This document shows positions 10,141-21,596 of a DNA stretch of 51,649 nt, in pieces; the first letter of the stretch is position 1, and each line of letters opens with the position of its first letter. The DNA is taken from positions 324,203-375,851 of the forward strand of contig BFEA01000743.1 in NCBI GenBank assembly GCA_003427395.1, given 5' to 3'. A program made the translations under genes and the position numbers. Source of the DNA: Chara braunii (taxonomy: Eukaryota; Streptophyta; Charophyceae; Charales; Characeae). Below the pieces are notes generated by a model. That model was not told the origin of the DNA and searched no databases. It was given only the letters and a program-made list of their open reading frames with translations.

Positions 10141-12937
10141 CAAAATTTTATTAATTCTATTGACAAATTAAAAATTGAGAAAGAACGATTAAAAATAGTA
10201 AAAGGAATAAAAACAGGAGTATTTGTTATTAAATTAAATTTATTCAGAAATTATCCTTGATGAAATTGTCCTTAATGTTTATTGATTTTGATAATGGAAT
10301 TAAAAATAAGTAAAAGATTTAATAATGATAAAAGAAGAGAAAAACAAATGATTAATTATTATTTGATTAATTTTTATCAGAATTTATTCTTGATAAATTT
10401 TGGCCGGGAATAGTTAATTTTACTTGAGTCCATGCGAGATCCGATAACCATGAACCCACACTTAATTTTGCATAATTGATCTGATTTCTACCCACGTTAT
10501 GACCCCGATGTTGTTGAGTGAGTGAGACCGATTTTTGGGGTTACGACAACATGCTCGGTTTGGTGCTGCCATTGGCACTACTACAAGACGGCCGCGTGAC
10601 TCTATTATGGTGGTTTGGGAAGAGCATGGCACTCCGGTCGGGGACTGGTATGGAACGGTACGGTCACTGTTTGGTATTGGCATGGTTCGTTTGTGGCGAG
10701 GTGCGGTATTTGGCGTTGGGCTGGTACAGGCTGTTCGGAACTGGTTTGGCCCCATATTGCAGTCTGGAACGAGCGCGAGATATTGGTTCGGGACAGGTCC
10801 GATTCCTGACGGTGCTGACATGGCGACTCGGCTCTGGATTATGGTACTCTGCATTGGTACAGCATGGGTACGAGCTAACTCGACTCACGGTGGATGCTGC
10901 CGGTATGGCCGCCTTGGTTCAGTATGGGTTTGTTGCGGTGGCGGCATGCCGCGGCTTATTCTGATTCTTTTCAAGGTTCGGAGCATGTACGATTATTGGG
11001 GTAGAGCGTTGCGATTTTTTTCAGGTTCGGTGACTGGAACGGAAATGGTACAGGGAGCTGCTGTCCGAAGCAGTTATTTATGATTCGGCACGGAGTCGAC
11101 ACATGGCGAAGCGATCCTTTTCAGACTGGCACAACACCGGAGCGGCTCGCTACGAAATCGGCTGCCCGCTCTGAACGAGGCATGTTTATTGCTGGTTTAT
11201 TCTGATATTCGACGGTATGGTAATCATCCTAATATGGTCGCTGCGGTCCTCAAGCTGCGACAGTCACCGACATACCTTTGGTAAGTAAGGATCAGCGGGG
11301 CACTGGTACTAATGTGATCAAGTTCCTGAGTTCAAGGGTGCGACACCTTTCTACCCCTTGGGGCCTATGACTTGGAGACCGGGTCGGGGGCCTGCTCGCC
11401 ACGGCAAACAGGCGGTCTCAGCCTTGACGGCCACAAGGAGAAGACTGAGCGGAGTAGAGGGGAGCAATGCGAAGGTAGGGGGGACTCAGTTGGCGCGTCA
11501 GGCGTACCCAGTCCACATTGAAGGGGGTCTGGATCGCGCCCATTTGGGGAACTGTAGGGTAGTGTTTTGGAGAGTGATCATGGCTCGATGCCTGGTACGG
11601 GAGATTGAGCGGCGATTGGTGGCAAGGGGGCTGAGCAGGGACATCAGGGGTAGAGCGGCAGGCAGGTCACGTCTGATGCGCGCAGTGAAGGGGAAGCGCG
11701 TCGTGTGCTCTCATCCAATGCAATGCGCCTAGGACATGCTTGTTTGGGATTACGTTTGGTGACCAGAGTGTTCTCAAAGCGTACGCAGTGCGCTCACAAG
11801 GGAATCAGAGGGAAGACTCGGGGTGCGGGCCACGTACACGGCGTTTGCCTTTACGTGCAGATGATCTAGTAAGGTGCTTGGAGGGGAAAATGAACAGAGA
11901 TCATGGGAACTGCATTCGAAAAGCACGTTGTGTTTGAAGACGACCCACGTTTTTGAAACGACGCGACTGAATGGATACTTGTTACCAGAGGCAAGCACCG
12001 GATCGGCGGCTGAACCCACAAGAGGGTGTGAGGGAATGCGTGCCTAGCCTTTATCGCAACCTAAGACGTTCGAAAAACGATCGTATTTCGTCTGATTGCG
12101 GTCATGTCAATGTTGGCCAGGTGATGGGCGTTGAATGACTCCTGCTTGCATGAAGTAAGTAGGTAATCTAACCCAACATGATGACGCGACACTAACCTTG
12201 AGGGAACATACACGCCCGTGAAACCAGCAAACCAGGTACGTAGGGAATGGTTGATGCAGTTTAGTGCGAGCAAGATCGGACGTAGCTGATGTGAGAGGTG
12301 GGGAAAGGTACCGCTGAGTAGAGTCAATCTAAGTTTTTGAGGGAAACTCTAAAAGGTTACGTCGCCTAATCGATCCTTCGAGCGTCCAGGTTCGTCAAAC
12401 TCGATCAACAAGATTATCGAACGTGAATGAGGGACCGCGCGGCGCGTGAAAAACTCGAGATGATAAAAGCGCGGTTTGAATATGGACGAAGGAACGGGTT
12501 GTTCACAGAAGCAAGCTTGGACTAATGAGTGAGTGAGTGAATGAGAAAGTGGTAGTAGTAAGTGAAGGGAAGCAGCGAGAGTATTTGTGGGCACGCAATG
12601 AACTAATGGGGAGCGCATGTAAGAGGGAGAGAGAGCAGAAAGAGTGCAGGTCAGCCTGAGAGATGACCATGGGGGAGAGAGAATACTGTGAGTGGAAGGA
12701 GGAGGAAAGTGAGCAGCGTGGAGGAAGGGAGGTCATGAAACCAGGGACCTTTTATGAGCTGGGTGAAAAGGGCTTGATATGGTGCTGTAGAAAGGAGAGG
12801 GTTGAAAGTTAAGAGGGGGAAGCCGTGAGATGGAGAATGACCACGCTCGGGGACGGGAATAAAATAATAAGTTTCGCTTGCTTCATTGATGGTGCATATC
12901 TGTACGAGATACAACAGATGGATTCATTTGTGACTAA
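10141..12937. other. AT-rich block then G-rich non-coding DNA; no gene recognised
   Basis: 10,141-10,460 is strongly AT-rich. 10,510-11,100 is G/T-rich with many loose variants of TGGTACGG/GGTATGG, giving long but low-complexity frames in two phases. From 11,340 to 12,900 frames are short and lack recognisable domains. Confidence 0.4.
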
Positions 12938-13563
12938 ATGGGGGTGGGTGTAGCATATAATCGACCTGGATTAAGGCCAAGTGAGCCCGGGTTCAAGCGT
13001 CACTCCGACTTGTTCAGTCAGGCGAATGATTGCTCAGATTTGCAGCTCCTATTCGAAGCATCCTTCTCAGTTTTGTCAAACGCGTGCTTTCATGTTCTTT
13101 CCTTGAAGACTACCAGGGCACAAGGGTGATGACAACTTATATTTTTATGAACTTAAGGGAGATGCATTGACTTTCTCCCTTCAATCGAGCTCTAAGCTTT
13201 CTTCGTTTCAAACGACATTGATTTTGCTCGAGCCAGCGGACACTGTCAGCATCATTTTCGAAGGAGTGAACAAGGTTCATCGTCGCTGCGCCCTCGTCAA
13301 GATGTAGAAAAATGTATACAAACTATTAGCAGCATGTACAAGCATCTCTTCATGATACCTTGAAAACGTTCGGAGAGGGCAGATTATCAGGTTCGATTGT
13401 ACCTATAAAGGCCTACAGAGCGCAGGAGACTGAGACTCTGGTAGAGTAATCATGCGATGTAATGATGTGCTCACCTAGGATGCTTTCTTGAATTCTCATT
13501 TCGTAACTGATTGAGTGCTCTGTGCTTTATCTATGGGCTGACTTGGAATTCACACTTGCGCGT

Positions 13564-13607
<44 letters not shown>

Positions 13608-14820
13608 AAAGTTTAATAAGAAACTGTTATGAAGCAAAACGGCAAAACACTCCTGATCCGACTAGACCAAAATCCAAGCCTACCTGAGGAAAGAGAATAT
13701 TTTAAATTGAGCAAAATATTTTGTTGCGTTTCTATGCTCTGACAATGGCATGAAGTTCTCCCATGAGAAGGGGTGTAACAGGTGGTTCTCAAAAGGTACC
13801 CTGCTGATCGATGAGGACCTCGGAAGCGGGCGGGGCGAGTGACAGGCGTCGTTGCCCCTGGCTTCAACGAACAACAGGTGACCCCTTTCCGGTTTTCCTC
13901 GCCACCTTGGCGCCGTTGCCGGGGAGGGGACTGCACCCCCACGGCCTCTGCCTTCCCCAATCAACCGGGGTGCGTTGGCTATTTAGCCAAAGACTAATTT
14001 GCTTTGAGTAAGTTTATTAGTTGATTTATTTTATTTTATTTTTTTTAATTTTAAAATTCGTTTTTCTTCGATAACTCCTCATCCGCACGTTATCTCGCAA
14101 AGTACGCCGGATCAAAGTTTGTCCTCTCGTCGAGGTGAACGTTTTGAGATGTTGAAAAAAATCTAACGGCTAGAAAAAAAGAGATGATTTTTTTTTTTTT
14201 TTTATAATTAAAATTTTGAAAATCATGAACTTCTTTTCATTTTAATTACGAAGAAAGAAGCGAAATCTGGGGAATCTCGCCCGGGGCAAAGTTGTCCGAT
14301 TTATTTTTTCCGACATTTTGAAAACTTGATCGGGAAAAACGGACTTCGCTTGAGTGAACGAAGGGGTCCAACAGGTACAAAAAGAAAAAGAAAAAAGAAA
14401 AAAAAATTATATTTTTTTGTAATTTTGTGATTATAAAATGGGTAGAAAATAAAAGAAAGTAATCCGATAACTCTTTACCTTAAACCTAAAGAAATCTCAC
14501 GAAACACTTTTGCGGTAATCCGGGGTTTTTCTGTGCGCGTGCGGTTGCGCGCAAAACCCAAAACCCTAATTAGTGAAAACCCTAATTAGGGTAAGACCCT
14601 AATACCAGTTTAGAAAAGGTCGGGTAAAAAGAGTGAAGCTACAACTTTTACTTTCCGTATTGTTGTGGAAAATTTTGTGTAAATATATTTTGTAGAATTG
14701 ATTTTTTTTAAATTAAAATTGGAGAAATTTTATTACGAAAAATAATTAAAAATCAAATAAACAAATAAATAAATAATAAGTGTACAAGGACCTTTCTCTT
14801 TCTTAATCAAGGGAAAATTT
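12938..14820. other. No gene recognised; (GA)n tract and AT-rich DNA
   Basis: A (GA)n microsatellite lies near 13,567-13,606. A GC-rich patch at 13,810-13,980 ends in CCCCAATCAACCGGGGTGCG, a distant relative of the hairpins further right. 14,000-14,820 is AT-rich and includes three CCCTAAT words near 14,563-14,606. Confidence 0.4.
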
Positions 14821-14868
14821 CCTGAACCCCTTCCCAATGGGGGGAGGGAAATTGCTGCTGAAATTTTT
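14821..14868. repeat. C-rich/G-rich hairpin repeat, copy 1
   Basis: CCCC and GGGG arms flank TTCCCAAT, followed by GAGGGAAATTGCTGCTGAAATTTT. One of four dispersed copies sharing the arms and a downstream GCTGCC/GCTGTC-AAATTTT-like tail. Confidence 0.6.
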
Positions 14869-15137
14869 TTGAATAATTTAAATTTTGCAAGGAAGATGAA
14901 CAATAGCGAACTTCAGCAATCAAAGAACATCATATTCACAAGACCAGATAGTCGTGACCTCGAACCAACAGCAGAATTGCATCACGAGTTTCACCAAATA
15001 AGAAAACACTAAGAGCTCATAATTGATAACGTTGGTAAAGTCTCATCATTATCATCAATGAAGAACCAATGTTGATATCCTATACGGCGCTCGACGTCCA
15101 GACTACAGATGGCAGATCCTATCTAGCCTAGACTACA

Positions 15138-15657
15138 ATGCCGAAAATGACGTCAACAACTTTTCCGAAGTACAAGCATACAACGACCAATGTCGCACGC
15201 TTCCAGCACCAGGTATGTCTCTCGCCTCACCCACAACCTCGTTCCTCAACACGCAGATGCCACTTGCACCCAAGGACCACCCTGCACCACACCCAACTTA
15301 CAACAGCGCAGCTCGGCTATGGTTGCCTGCTTCTTCCTGCTCGGCCGTGAGCACGTGAGTGCCAACGGGCTTTAGCGCAGCAGCGCTTGCGCAGCATGCA
15401 GCCAGCACCCGAATGCCCAATGTGGAGGCAGACCCTTTGCTACATCGAAGTGGCCTGCCTGCGCTCACTTCCAAGAAGCTTCTAGTAGGCCCCTGTAGCT
15501 TAAGGCCCAACACAAATGAGAACAGGCCTTGGGCCTGAGGTGGTTGCATGCACCCAAATGCCTTTGGCCTGTGTTTGGCCCAGTACCCGTATCCCGCCCA
15601 GGGCCTGCTTTCCATGCATTCACACAGGCGGTCTAGGGCCTGGGTTGTCTCAACCAA
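15138..15657. other. Pro/Thr/His-rich short frames, not supported as a gene
   Basis: Frames on both strands between the hairpin copies are short, of biased composition and without domains. CAG/GTATGT at 15,210-15,217 could be a splice donor, but no coherent exon chain can be built. Confidence 0.25.
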
Positions 15658-15910
15658 CTGGCGCCACGCAACTGCCTAAATTTCTTTAGTTTCGCAGTAG
15701 CCGAAATAGGGCCCTGAGGGCCTCGTCGAGCCTGCCTTCACTAAGGGCGGCCGACTTGCTCCAAAATGGGGCCGAATGGGGCTCATAGAGGTAGTAGCCT
15801 CGCAATTTTGTTATTTAAAATTGATACAAATTAAAACAAATGCCTAAAATTGGGTAAGATCGCTTGTTTGACTTTTTAATTACTTTTATTTATTCGAGGG
15901 ACTCTCTCCC

Positions 15911-15960
15911 GCACCCCAGCTTAACGGGGGGAAGGGAAACTGCTGTCGGAATCCTTCGAA
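15911..15960. repeat. C-rich/G-rich hairpin repeat, copy 2
   Basis: GCACCCCAGCTTAACGGGGG followed by GAAGGGAAACTGCTGTCGG. Same architecture as the copies at 14,821, 16,067 and 16,871. Confidence 0.6.
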
Positions 15961-16066
15961 ATTCCCTTTTTCAATTTAAATTTTGTTAATTAATTAATAA
16001 AAATATTTAAAAATCGAAAATGATTTATTATTGTTATTATTACTTTTTTTTATATTCCCCTTCCGG

Positions 16067-16136
16067 CAGTGTTGTTTGAGGGCTTCGCCCGGACCCCATC
16101 CCAACGGGGGGGATGCGAAGCGCTGCCAAAATTTTG
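16067..16136. repeat. C-rich/G-rich hairpin repeat, copy 3 (best preserved)
   Basis: Nested complementary arms are visible in order: GGCAG, GCTTCGC, CCCC, loop ATCCCAAC, GGGG, GCGAAGC, CTGCC. The 7-bp GCTTCGC/GCGAAGC pair and the outer GGCAG/CTGCC pair strengthen the case that a long stem-loop is the conserved feature. Confidence 0.7.
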
Positions 16137-16870
16137 GTAAATTCCCAAAAATTCATTCCTGCCCCTAAAAATCTCCAAACTCGGTGGGCATATATATATA
16201 GTGATCCTTAATGCATATAAATTGAAAACGGGATTTTACCTTAACTAAACATGTTTTACTTAATTTCTAATTGAAAAATAAGAGAAAATTCCCTAGAGAG
16301 AAAAGGAAAAAAGAAGTTGGGGTAAACCGAGTTCGGGTGATCCGGCTGCTGAGTTGCCGAGGGCTTGAAACAAGTAACGGGAATTTTTAAAAATTAAAAT
16401 TATTCTTTTTTAATTTTCATATTTATCTGATGCAAATTATAAACAAATCGTGGGTGAAAGTGAAAAGAGTTACGAACTTGCCCCGTCAGTCGCAAGGGAT
16501 TTCTCCACGATCCCCTATTCTTTGAACGCGACGCAGTGCTTTCTTCTTGGTTGTAAGTAATTTTTGTTAATTTAAACAGATAAAAATCCCTTAAAATTAT
16601 CAAAATGGCTTGAAAATTCAGAAAGAGAGTACATAGGGTTCTTGATGTTGGCTTTTGCCTAGGGGATAGGGTCAGTTGGCTGGAAGCATATTCGAGGGTG
16701 CAGTTGGCCAAATTCCCTCGAATTGTGCACGCGCCTTATATTCGAGGGAACTTGAGTGTAGGGCTTGTTAGGTCAATTCCAGTTCGGGATTCTGCACCCT
16801 AGCTACATACGGCCCTTCAGGACAGAGATAGTACCTAGGTAGGCAATGCTTATTATAGGGACGATCTTCC
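16137..16870. other. No gene recognised
   Basis: AT-rich spacer between two hairpin copies. It contains a short TA-rich run near 16,192-16,200 and short frames on both strands with no domain. Confidence 0.4.
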
Positions 16871-16915
16871 GAGCCCCATCCCAACCGGGGGACGCGAAAC
16901 GTTGCCAAAATTTTC
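16871..16915. repeat. C-rich/G-rich hairpin repeat, copy 4
   Basis: GAGCCCCATCCCAACCGGGG followed by GACGCGAAACGTTGCCAAAATTTT. It lies about 90 bp upstream of the first ORF of the plus-strand cluster. Confidence 0.6.
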
Positions 16916-17002
16916 TTTAAGTTTTCTCTTTTGTCCTTCATTGTATGCTACTGCTCTTCATATTCTTCACCCACCCCGCAACCCGTAAACTCAGCGGCAC
17001 GG

Positions 17003-18094
17003 ATGTGGCCACCCCCAAGAGTAGAAGAGTACCCTGTTAGCCCGCAATGGGGGATTGAGCCACCCGAGCTCGTGGAAGGAGGTTTTGTAGAATTTACGTT
17101 GCCGACTCGACCTACCGACTGGCACGACAAGCTGTGCGGGTGGCCATCGATCCTCTTGTCATCCGGAGCGTAGCTGTGGATGTGCAGAGACCTTGTGCCT
17201 GAGGGCCAGCGTACTCATCGGAGGCGTCCGGACGAGGTCACATATGGGGTGGTCAAGGCCTTCCTGTATCTGAGCCCAGAGGTAGCCGGAGAGGTTGCGT
17301 TGACTCTTGTAGTTCGGGGGACTTGCGAGATCATCGGCTGGGCCGAGGGATACTTGCAAGGCGAGATATAGAGTTTCCGACGAAAGGACGAGCAGGAGTC
17401 GGGAGCGTGTGGCTACACTCCCCGTGTCATCACGGGGGAACTTCCGGTTGTACGTGACGGGTTTTTCCCGTATGCAGGCTCTGGGTTGAGGACGACGGTT
17501 CCCAACTTCGTGGTAGACAAGGTATTCGGTGGGGTGGGCGGTCTTGTCGAGGTGTATCTTACGGTGGAGGAGCTCGAGCACTTCTTGAGGGGGGATCTCG
17601 ACTCCCGTTATATCTACGACTCCCTAGTGACCGCTGGGCCACGGTGGGGGGACGAGAAGCTCATAGAGTTGATCCGCTCAATAGCGCCGACTTCTTCTGG
17701 ACCTTGGTGGGACGAGGGCTACGAGTGGAGCCGCCCACCGCCCTCGTACGTTTGGGACCTCCTGGACTGCGAGCTTCGAGCAGGGCCAGATTACACCACT
17801 AGTGTGGGTCGACTCTTCACGGAGTACTGGGACTCGTGGGGATCGGCAGACGCTGAGCCGCTTATAACTGTGTATGAGCTTACGCGGTATTACGAGGTCA
17901 TCGGAGCGCCAGGGTATCAGATAGTTGAGAAGGACGAGGAGTTCGGTGGGGAGGACGAGCAGGATTGGGAGCCCGACTGGATCGAATCCGAGGTTGAGGA
18001 CGCCGAGTCAGGAGAGGATCTCGACATCACCGACGCTCATTTCCCGAGGATAGGGGTCGCCATCAGGACTTGGAGAGGCCGACAAAGTGATTGA
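17003..18094 (+). pseudogene. AB family protein, copy 1 (two in-frame stops)
   Basis: One frame of 364 codons from ATG 17,003 to TGA 18,092-18,094, interrupted by TAG at 17,171-17,173 and 17,369-17,371. The start is chosen because its 'MW' aligns with the start of the next copy. Shared landmarks with copy 2 are PPELVEG, VEFTLP, LWM, RAFL/KAFL, FFPY, LRTTVP, FGGVGG, RWGD, SIAPT, YVWDLLD and RAGPDY. The first TAG falls where copy 2 has Trp (GA-stop-LWM against GAWLWM). The tail is very acidic (GEDEQDWEPDWIESEVED). The family is unknown to me; no catalytic motif or membrane segment is evident. Copy 2 begins four bases after this stop. Confidence 0.65.
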
Positions 18095-18098
18095 GCGG

Positions 18099-19166
18099 AT
18101 GTGGCACTCTGAGGCGGTAGAGGAATTTCCTGTCATCGACTGGCGGGGGCTGTATGAGCCGCCAGAGTTAGTGGAGGGAGAGCTGGTGGAGTTCACGCTG
18201 CCCGCACGTCCTGTTCACGAGAGCGATCACAGTCATGGATGGCGATCGCTGCTTCTCTGCCCAGGCGCTTGGCTATGGATGCATCGGGAGGTCGATGGCA
18301 TGAGAGACGCAGGAGGGAGGCTTATTGAGGAGGCCAGCTGGGGTACAGTGCGGGCATTCTTATTCCTTAGCACAGAGGTCGCGAGGGGCGTTGTGCTATC
18401 TCTCGTTGTCTCAGGGTCGAGCGCCGTGATAGACTGTGCTGAGCGGTATCTCCGAGAGGAGGTGGGCCGTTTTCGACAAGACGAGCGTGCGGATGTGAGG
18501 AGATGGCCATGTAGGATCCCTAGGGTTAGGGATATCACAGCAGAACTCCGGATTGCACGATCGGGATTCTTTCCTTATTCCTACAGATGACTGAGAACGA
18601 CAGTGCCTGCATATGTGGTCGACGAGCTGTTCGGAGGAGTAGGAGGAGTGGTCGAGTCATATTTAGCGCTGCGAGAGCTCACTGTTTTCTCCCGGAGTGA
18701 CCTTGACTCGGACTTTATATATTACTCCCTGTTGATTGGCGGATTGCGCTGGGGTGACAGGAGATTACACCTTATAGAGCTGGTCCGGTCCATAGCGCCG
18801 ACACAATCTAGGGACTTTGCAAATGAGAGATCGTCGGCTTGGAGGAGAGCCCCACGGGCATATGTATGGGACCTATTGGATAGGGAGATCAGAGCGGGGC
18901 CAGATTACGTAGCATCCATGGGACGACTCTTTGGTGAGGGCTGGGGAGCTTGGTGGAGCAGTGCGCTTCTCTGTCCGCGACTGATCAAAAGATACTATGT
19001 CATAGAGCTGGGGGCGGAGCTCGTCGAGGCCTCGCCACATGAGGAGGCCCAGGGTGTGGACCATGACTCGGAGGAGGAGATAGAGGAGGCGGACCCTGCT
19101 GCGATTCACTTCCCTAGGTCGGCGGTAGGGTTCAGGACGCAGACGCGAAAGACGATAACCTCGTAG
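18099..19166 (+). pseudogene. AB family protein, copy 2 (one in-frame stop)
   Basis: Frame of 356 codons from ATG 18,099 to TAG 19,164-19,166, broken once by TGA at 18,588-18,590. On both sides of that stop the translation matches copy 1: FFPYSYR-stop-LRTTVPAYVV against FFPYAGSGLRTTVPNFVV. The TGA therefore sits inside an ancestral single ORF, at a Gly position of copy 1. The two copies have diverged a great deal in protein sequence, yet both keep the frame open over more than 350 codons with only one or two stops. That is unlikely for DNA that was never translated. The C-terminus is acidic as in copy 1. Function unknown. Confidence 0.65.
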
Positions 19167-19421
19167 GGGTAGAGTACCAGAGGAGGGTCGACATCAGGCT
19201 GACGAACAAGAGCATATCCCTTGGGGGCGTGAGATAGGTGAGGATAGAGATGTGGATATGCTAGACGCGGACGAGGCCCAGTGACGGAGGCAGCTCGTGT
19301 GTTCTCAACCCCGAGGGACGAATCGCATAGGTGTCAAGGTAGTCGCAAATTTAGAGCATAAGTGTTCGGTGAGAGAAGAAAGGAGCTAGGAGAGAGGTAG
19401 AGATGATGGTGAGGATTACAG

Positions 19422-19919
19422 ATGGGCCGACATGTGATGTCCTTTAGACGGGTGTATTGGGAGCAGTTAATCACCGAGGGACGAGGCCTTACAAAAGAGG
19501 AAATTAATGACGTCATACGATCCCTCAACGAGAGGACAAGGAGAGAGGTTCTCCCATACGAACTTGTTACTTACGAGTATGTCCAGGGAGGAGGTATAGA
19601 TCATCGGCGCGTGTACATTCTTGCATATCGGTTTGTTACCCTCGTTGAGTACGACGTGCGGATCTACGTTCCTGCGACCCGAGCAAGGGAGTATCTGAGC
19701 GAGACAGCTTGGGACAACGCCTTTAGATTGATGATAAGAGAGGTCTACCGCTTGGAACAAGAAGGGAAGACAGTTAGTTGGCATACTGGGTTCGAAGTGT
19801 TCGAAGAGATTCCAGCTCCTCCGGTTACAGGAAAGAACCTATGTAGGTATGGATGACACGAGATGATAGAGCTGGTGACACGGATTAGAGATCAGGGACA
19901 TTCGCACTTGCATCGATGA
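19422..19919 (+). CDS. C family protein, copy 1
   Basis: ATG 19,422 opens 144 codons to TGA 19,854-19,856. The frame then continues 20 more codons to TGA 19,917-19,919 with sequence aligning to copies 2 and 3. Family landmarks: REVLPYELVTYEYV (residues 41-54), YDVRIYVP (77-84), GKTV (115-118) and EEIPAPP (128-134). The first TGA aligns with Trp in copy 2 and Phe in copy 3, so this copy may be truncated by a nonsense change. Predicted to be a small mixed alpha/beta soluble protein. I do not recognise the family, and function is unknown. Next ATG inside is at 19,437. Confidence 0.6.
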
Positions 19920-19925
19920 GGCGGA

Positions 19926-20340
19926 ATGGTGGTGAGGAGTCGCCCGAACGTATGGTTGGCTTACGTCCTGACGCGCGATTCGGACTCCTATAGAGTAAGG
20001 AAACTTTTAGGACCGAGGGAGACGGCCGTGGGATACGATATTCCTCTTCCGGTGCGCATAGAGGAGATAGCGAGCATACCGATCCGGCACTTTGGAACTT
20101 GGTTGGCTAGGGGCGTCTTCTCGTGGACGGTGATCTTAGAGGATAGAGGGTTTGCTATCCCTCGACGACTGGAAGGGATAGGGCATCTCGTGTTTGACAA
20201 AACANGAGACCTTGAGATAGGGCTAACACTCGTTGGTGTTAGCAGGGACTGGTGGAAGTACGAGGTCCTAGCACGATCGATAGTGAGACGACAGCTGACT
20301 AGCTTGCAGGGGAGAGGTCGTTCGCCGTCCGTGTCGTAAT
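19926..20340 (+). CDS. Hypothetical protein of the plus-strand cluster
   Basis: ATG 19,926, seven bases after the end of C copy 1, to TAA 20,338-20,340; 137 codons with one uncalled base near residue 94. Hydrophobic and charged residues alternate in a protein-like way (IPLPVRIEEIASIPIRHF, TLVGVSRDWWKYEVLARSIV). The last dozen residues (LQGRGRSPSVS) look unlike the rest. The overlapping frame that opens at 20,303 looks more natural there, so a frameshift joining the two is possible. No known domain. Confidence 0.45.
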
Positions 20341-20661
20341 CGGGCCCCCGCACCCAGTCTACTACCTTGTAGAGAGCTGGAGATTGACTCTCCCTACATT
20401 TGTAATAGAACAAACCTATGGGAGTGTCGACCACCTAACTAAAGCAGTTGACAAACCTATGGGAGTGTGGACCACGTAACTAAAGCAGTTGACCACACGC
20501 TGTACACACTCTGGTTAGGGCTAGCACCTCGATTTACGGAGGTGTACTACGCAGTTTGCGTGAGGTGGGGACAACCAGACAAGGAGACGCTAAGAGACCT
20601 GATCGACGCCACTTGCTGGATAAACTGTTTGAGGCTAGTCGATCTGATCGACTATTGCTGA
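20303..20661 (+). pseudogene. Hypothetical protein disrupted by a 41-bp duplication
   Basis: A protein-like frame opens at 20,303 (IGPPHPVYYLVESWRLTLPT) and reads into the first copy of a 41-bp direct repeat. The second copy (20,451-20,491) shifts the frame and the reading stops at TAA 20,477-20,479. A protein-like frame resumes in another phase through the second copy and runs to TGA 20,659-20,661 (LAPRFTEVYYAVCVRWGQPD). Counting one copy of the 41 bp only, the whole stretch is one open frame of 106 codons. Function unknown. Confidence 0.5.
20410..20491. repeat. 41-bp tandem duplication
   Basis: Units 20,410-20,450 and 20,451-20,491 differ at only two positions (gtgtCgacc/gtgtGgacc and cacCtaac/cacGtaac). 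Because 41 is not a multiple of three it breaks the reading frame of the ORF that contains it. Confidence 0.9.
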
Positions 20662-20732
20662 AGACGAGTAGAGGACCTATACGTTGGTTAGGAGGAGCTG
20701 AGGTATCTGTTTGGGGACCAGCGATAGGAGGC

Positions 20733-21388
20733 ATGCCAGGTTGGGCGACTACATGGCTTAATGTAAGTAGGCAATTAGTGAACGAAGGCTTCACAGTGAC
20801 CGTCTTACTCAAAGCACACCTATACGAGGATCTGACAGAACAGGAGTGCTTTCGACGAGCCAGAGAATTCATACGTGAGTACCGGCTAGGAGTCCTCGCA
20901 TGCGTGACCTTCCAAACAAAGATAACGTACGAGGTGATGGTATGGTTGGCTGGACACCTACGCCTGTGTAACCGTTTGAACGCCGTGAACGCACGTTCGC
21001 ATTCAAATGTGCGTGTGAACGCGGATTGCACGTTCGCATTCAAAATCGAACGATTATTTTTTTATTTTTTTATTTAAAAAAAAAAATCATTTTAATGCCT
21101 AAAAATATATTTGTTTTTCTGATTTTTTTGTATGAGTTCTGTATGATGTGAGGTACATGCCTCTCAATTTTGGAGTCATTTTGCTAAGGCAAAAAAAAAT
21201 GAAAAATCGCCAAAGATGGCGGTGTCAAATCGTGTTCGCTCACTAATTTTAATTCTTTTTTTACTTTTTTCTATTTTTGGTTTTCTATTTTTGTTTTCCA
21301 ATTTGGTAACGAATTTAGATGTAATGCTCGGGCAAATATGGTTTATTTTATTTTTCTTCATATCATTTTTTTTTTTCGGAATTGTTTG

Positions 21389-21428
<40 letters not shown>

Positions 21429-21596
21429 CCCCTGCGCGGAATTGAACTCCGCGTTCGGTCCCGTTCATTGAACGAGCGTGCATTCCGTTCAATTTCTGAA
21501 CGGAAAACCCGCGTTCAATGAACGCGCGGTTTCATAGACCTACGCGCAAAGTTGTTATTGGACGAGATGGTAGTGGAAGCCCAGGGCAGGGTATGA
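20733..21596 (+). pseudogene. D family protein, copy 1, split by an hAT-like insertion
   Basis: Coding sequence runs to 20,963, is interrupted by a 574-bp element plus one copy of its 8-bp target duplication, and resumes in frame at 21,546, ending at TGA 21,594-21,596. With the insert ignored, the end of the ORF aligns residue for residue with copy 2 down to the stop codon (shared D-E-x-x-x-E-A). The upstream boundary is uncertain: ATG 20,733 is the first in frame, but the frame is open from 20,493. Landmarks shared with copy 2 are LL(K/R), E(D/E)L, RLG and YEV. Unknown family. The insertion must have followed the duplication that made the D pair. Confidence 0.6.
20956..21545. mobile_element. 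Non-autonomous hAT-like element with 8-bp target duplication
   Basis: Element proper 20,964-21,537 (574 bp), flanked by the exact 8-bp direct repeat ACCTACGC at 20,956-20,963 and 21,538-21,545. Ends are CTGTGTAACCG and, on the other strand, CTATGAAACCG, matching at 9 of 11 positions. Inside each end are clusters of TGAACGC/GCGTTCA words, like the subterminal motifs of hAT elements. The centre is AT-rich and contains CGCCAAAGATGGCG and a poly-T run at about 21,393-21,428. No transposase is encoded. Eight-base duplications are typical of hAT transposition. Confidence 0.75.

Noticed and set aside
12945-13005. Possible tRNA-derived SINE head (GGGTTCAAGCG)
   Set aside because: B-box-like word only; the stem does not pair and no second copy is in the window.
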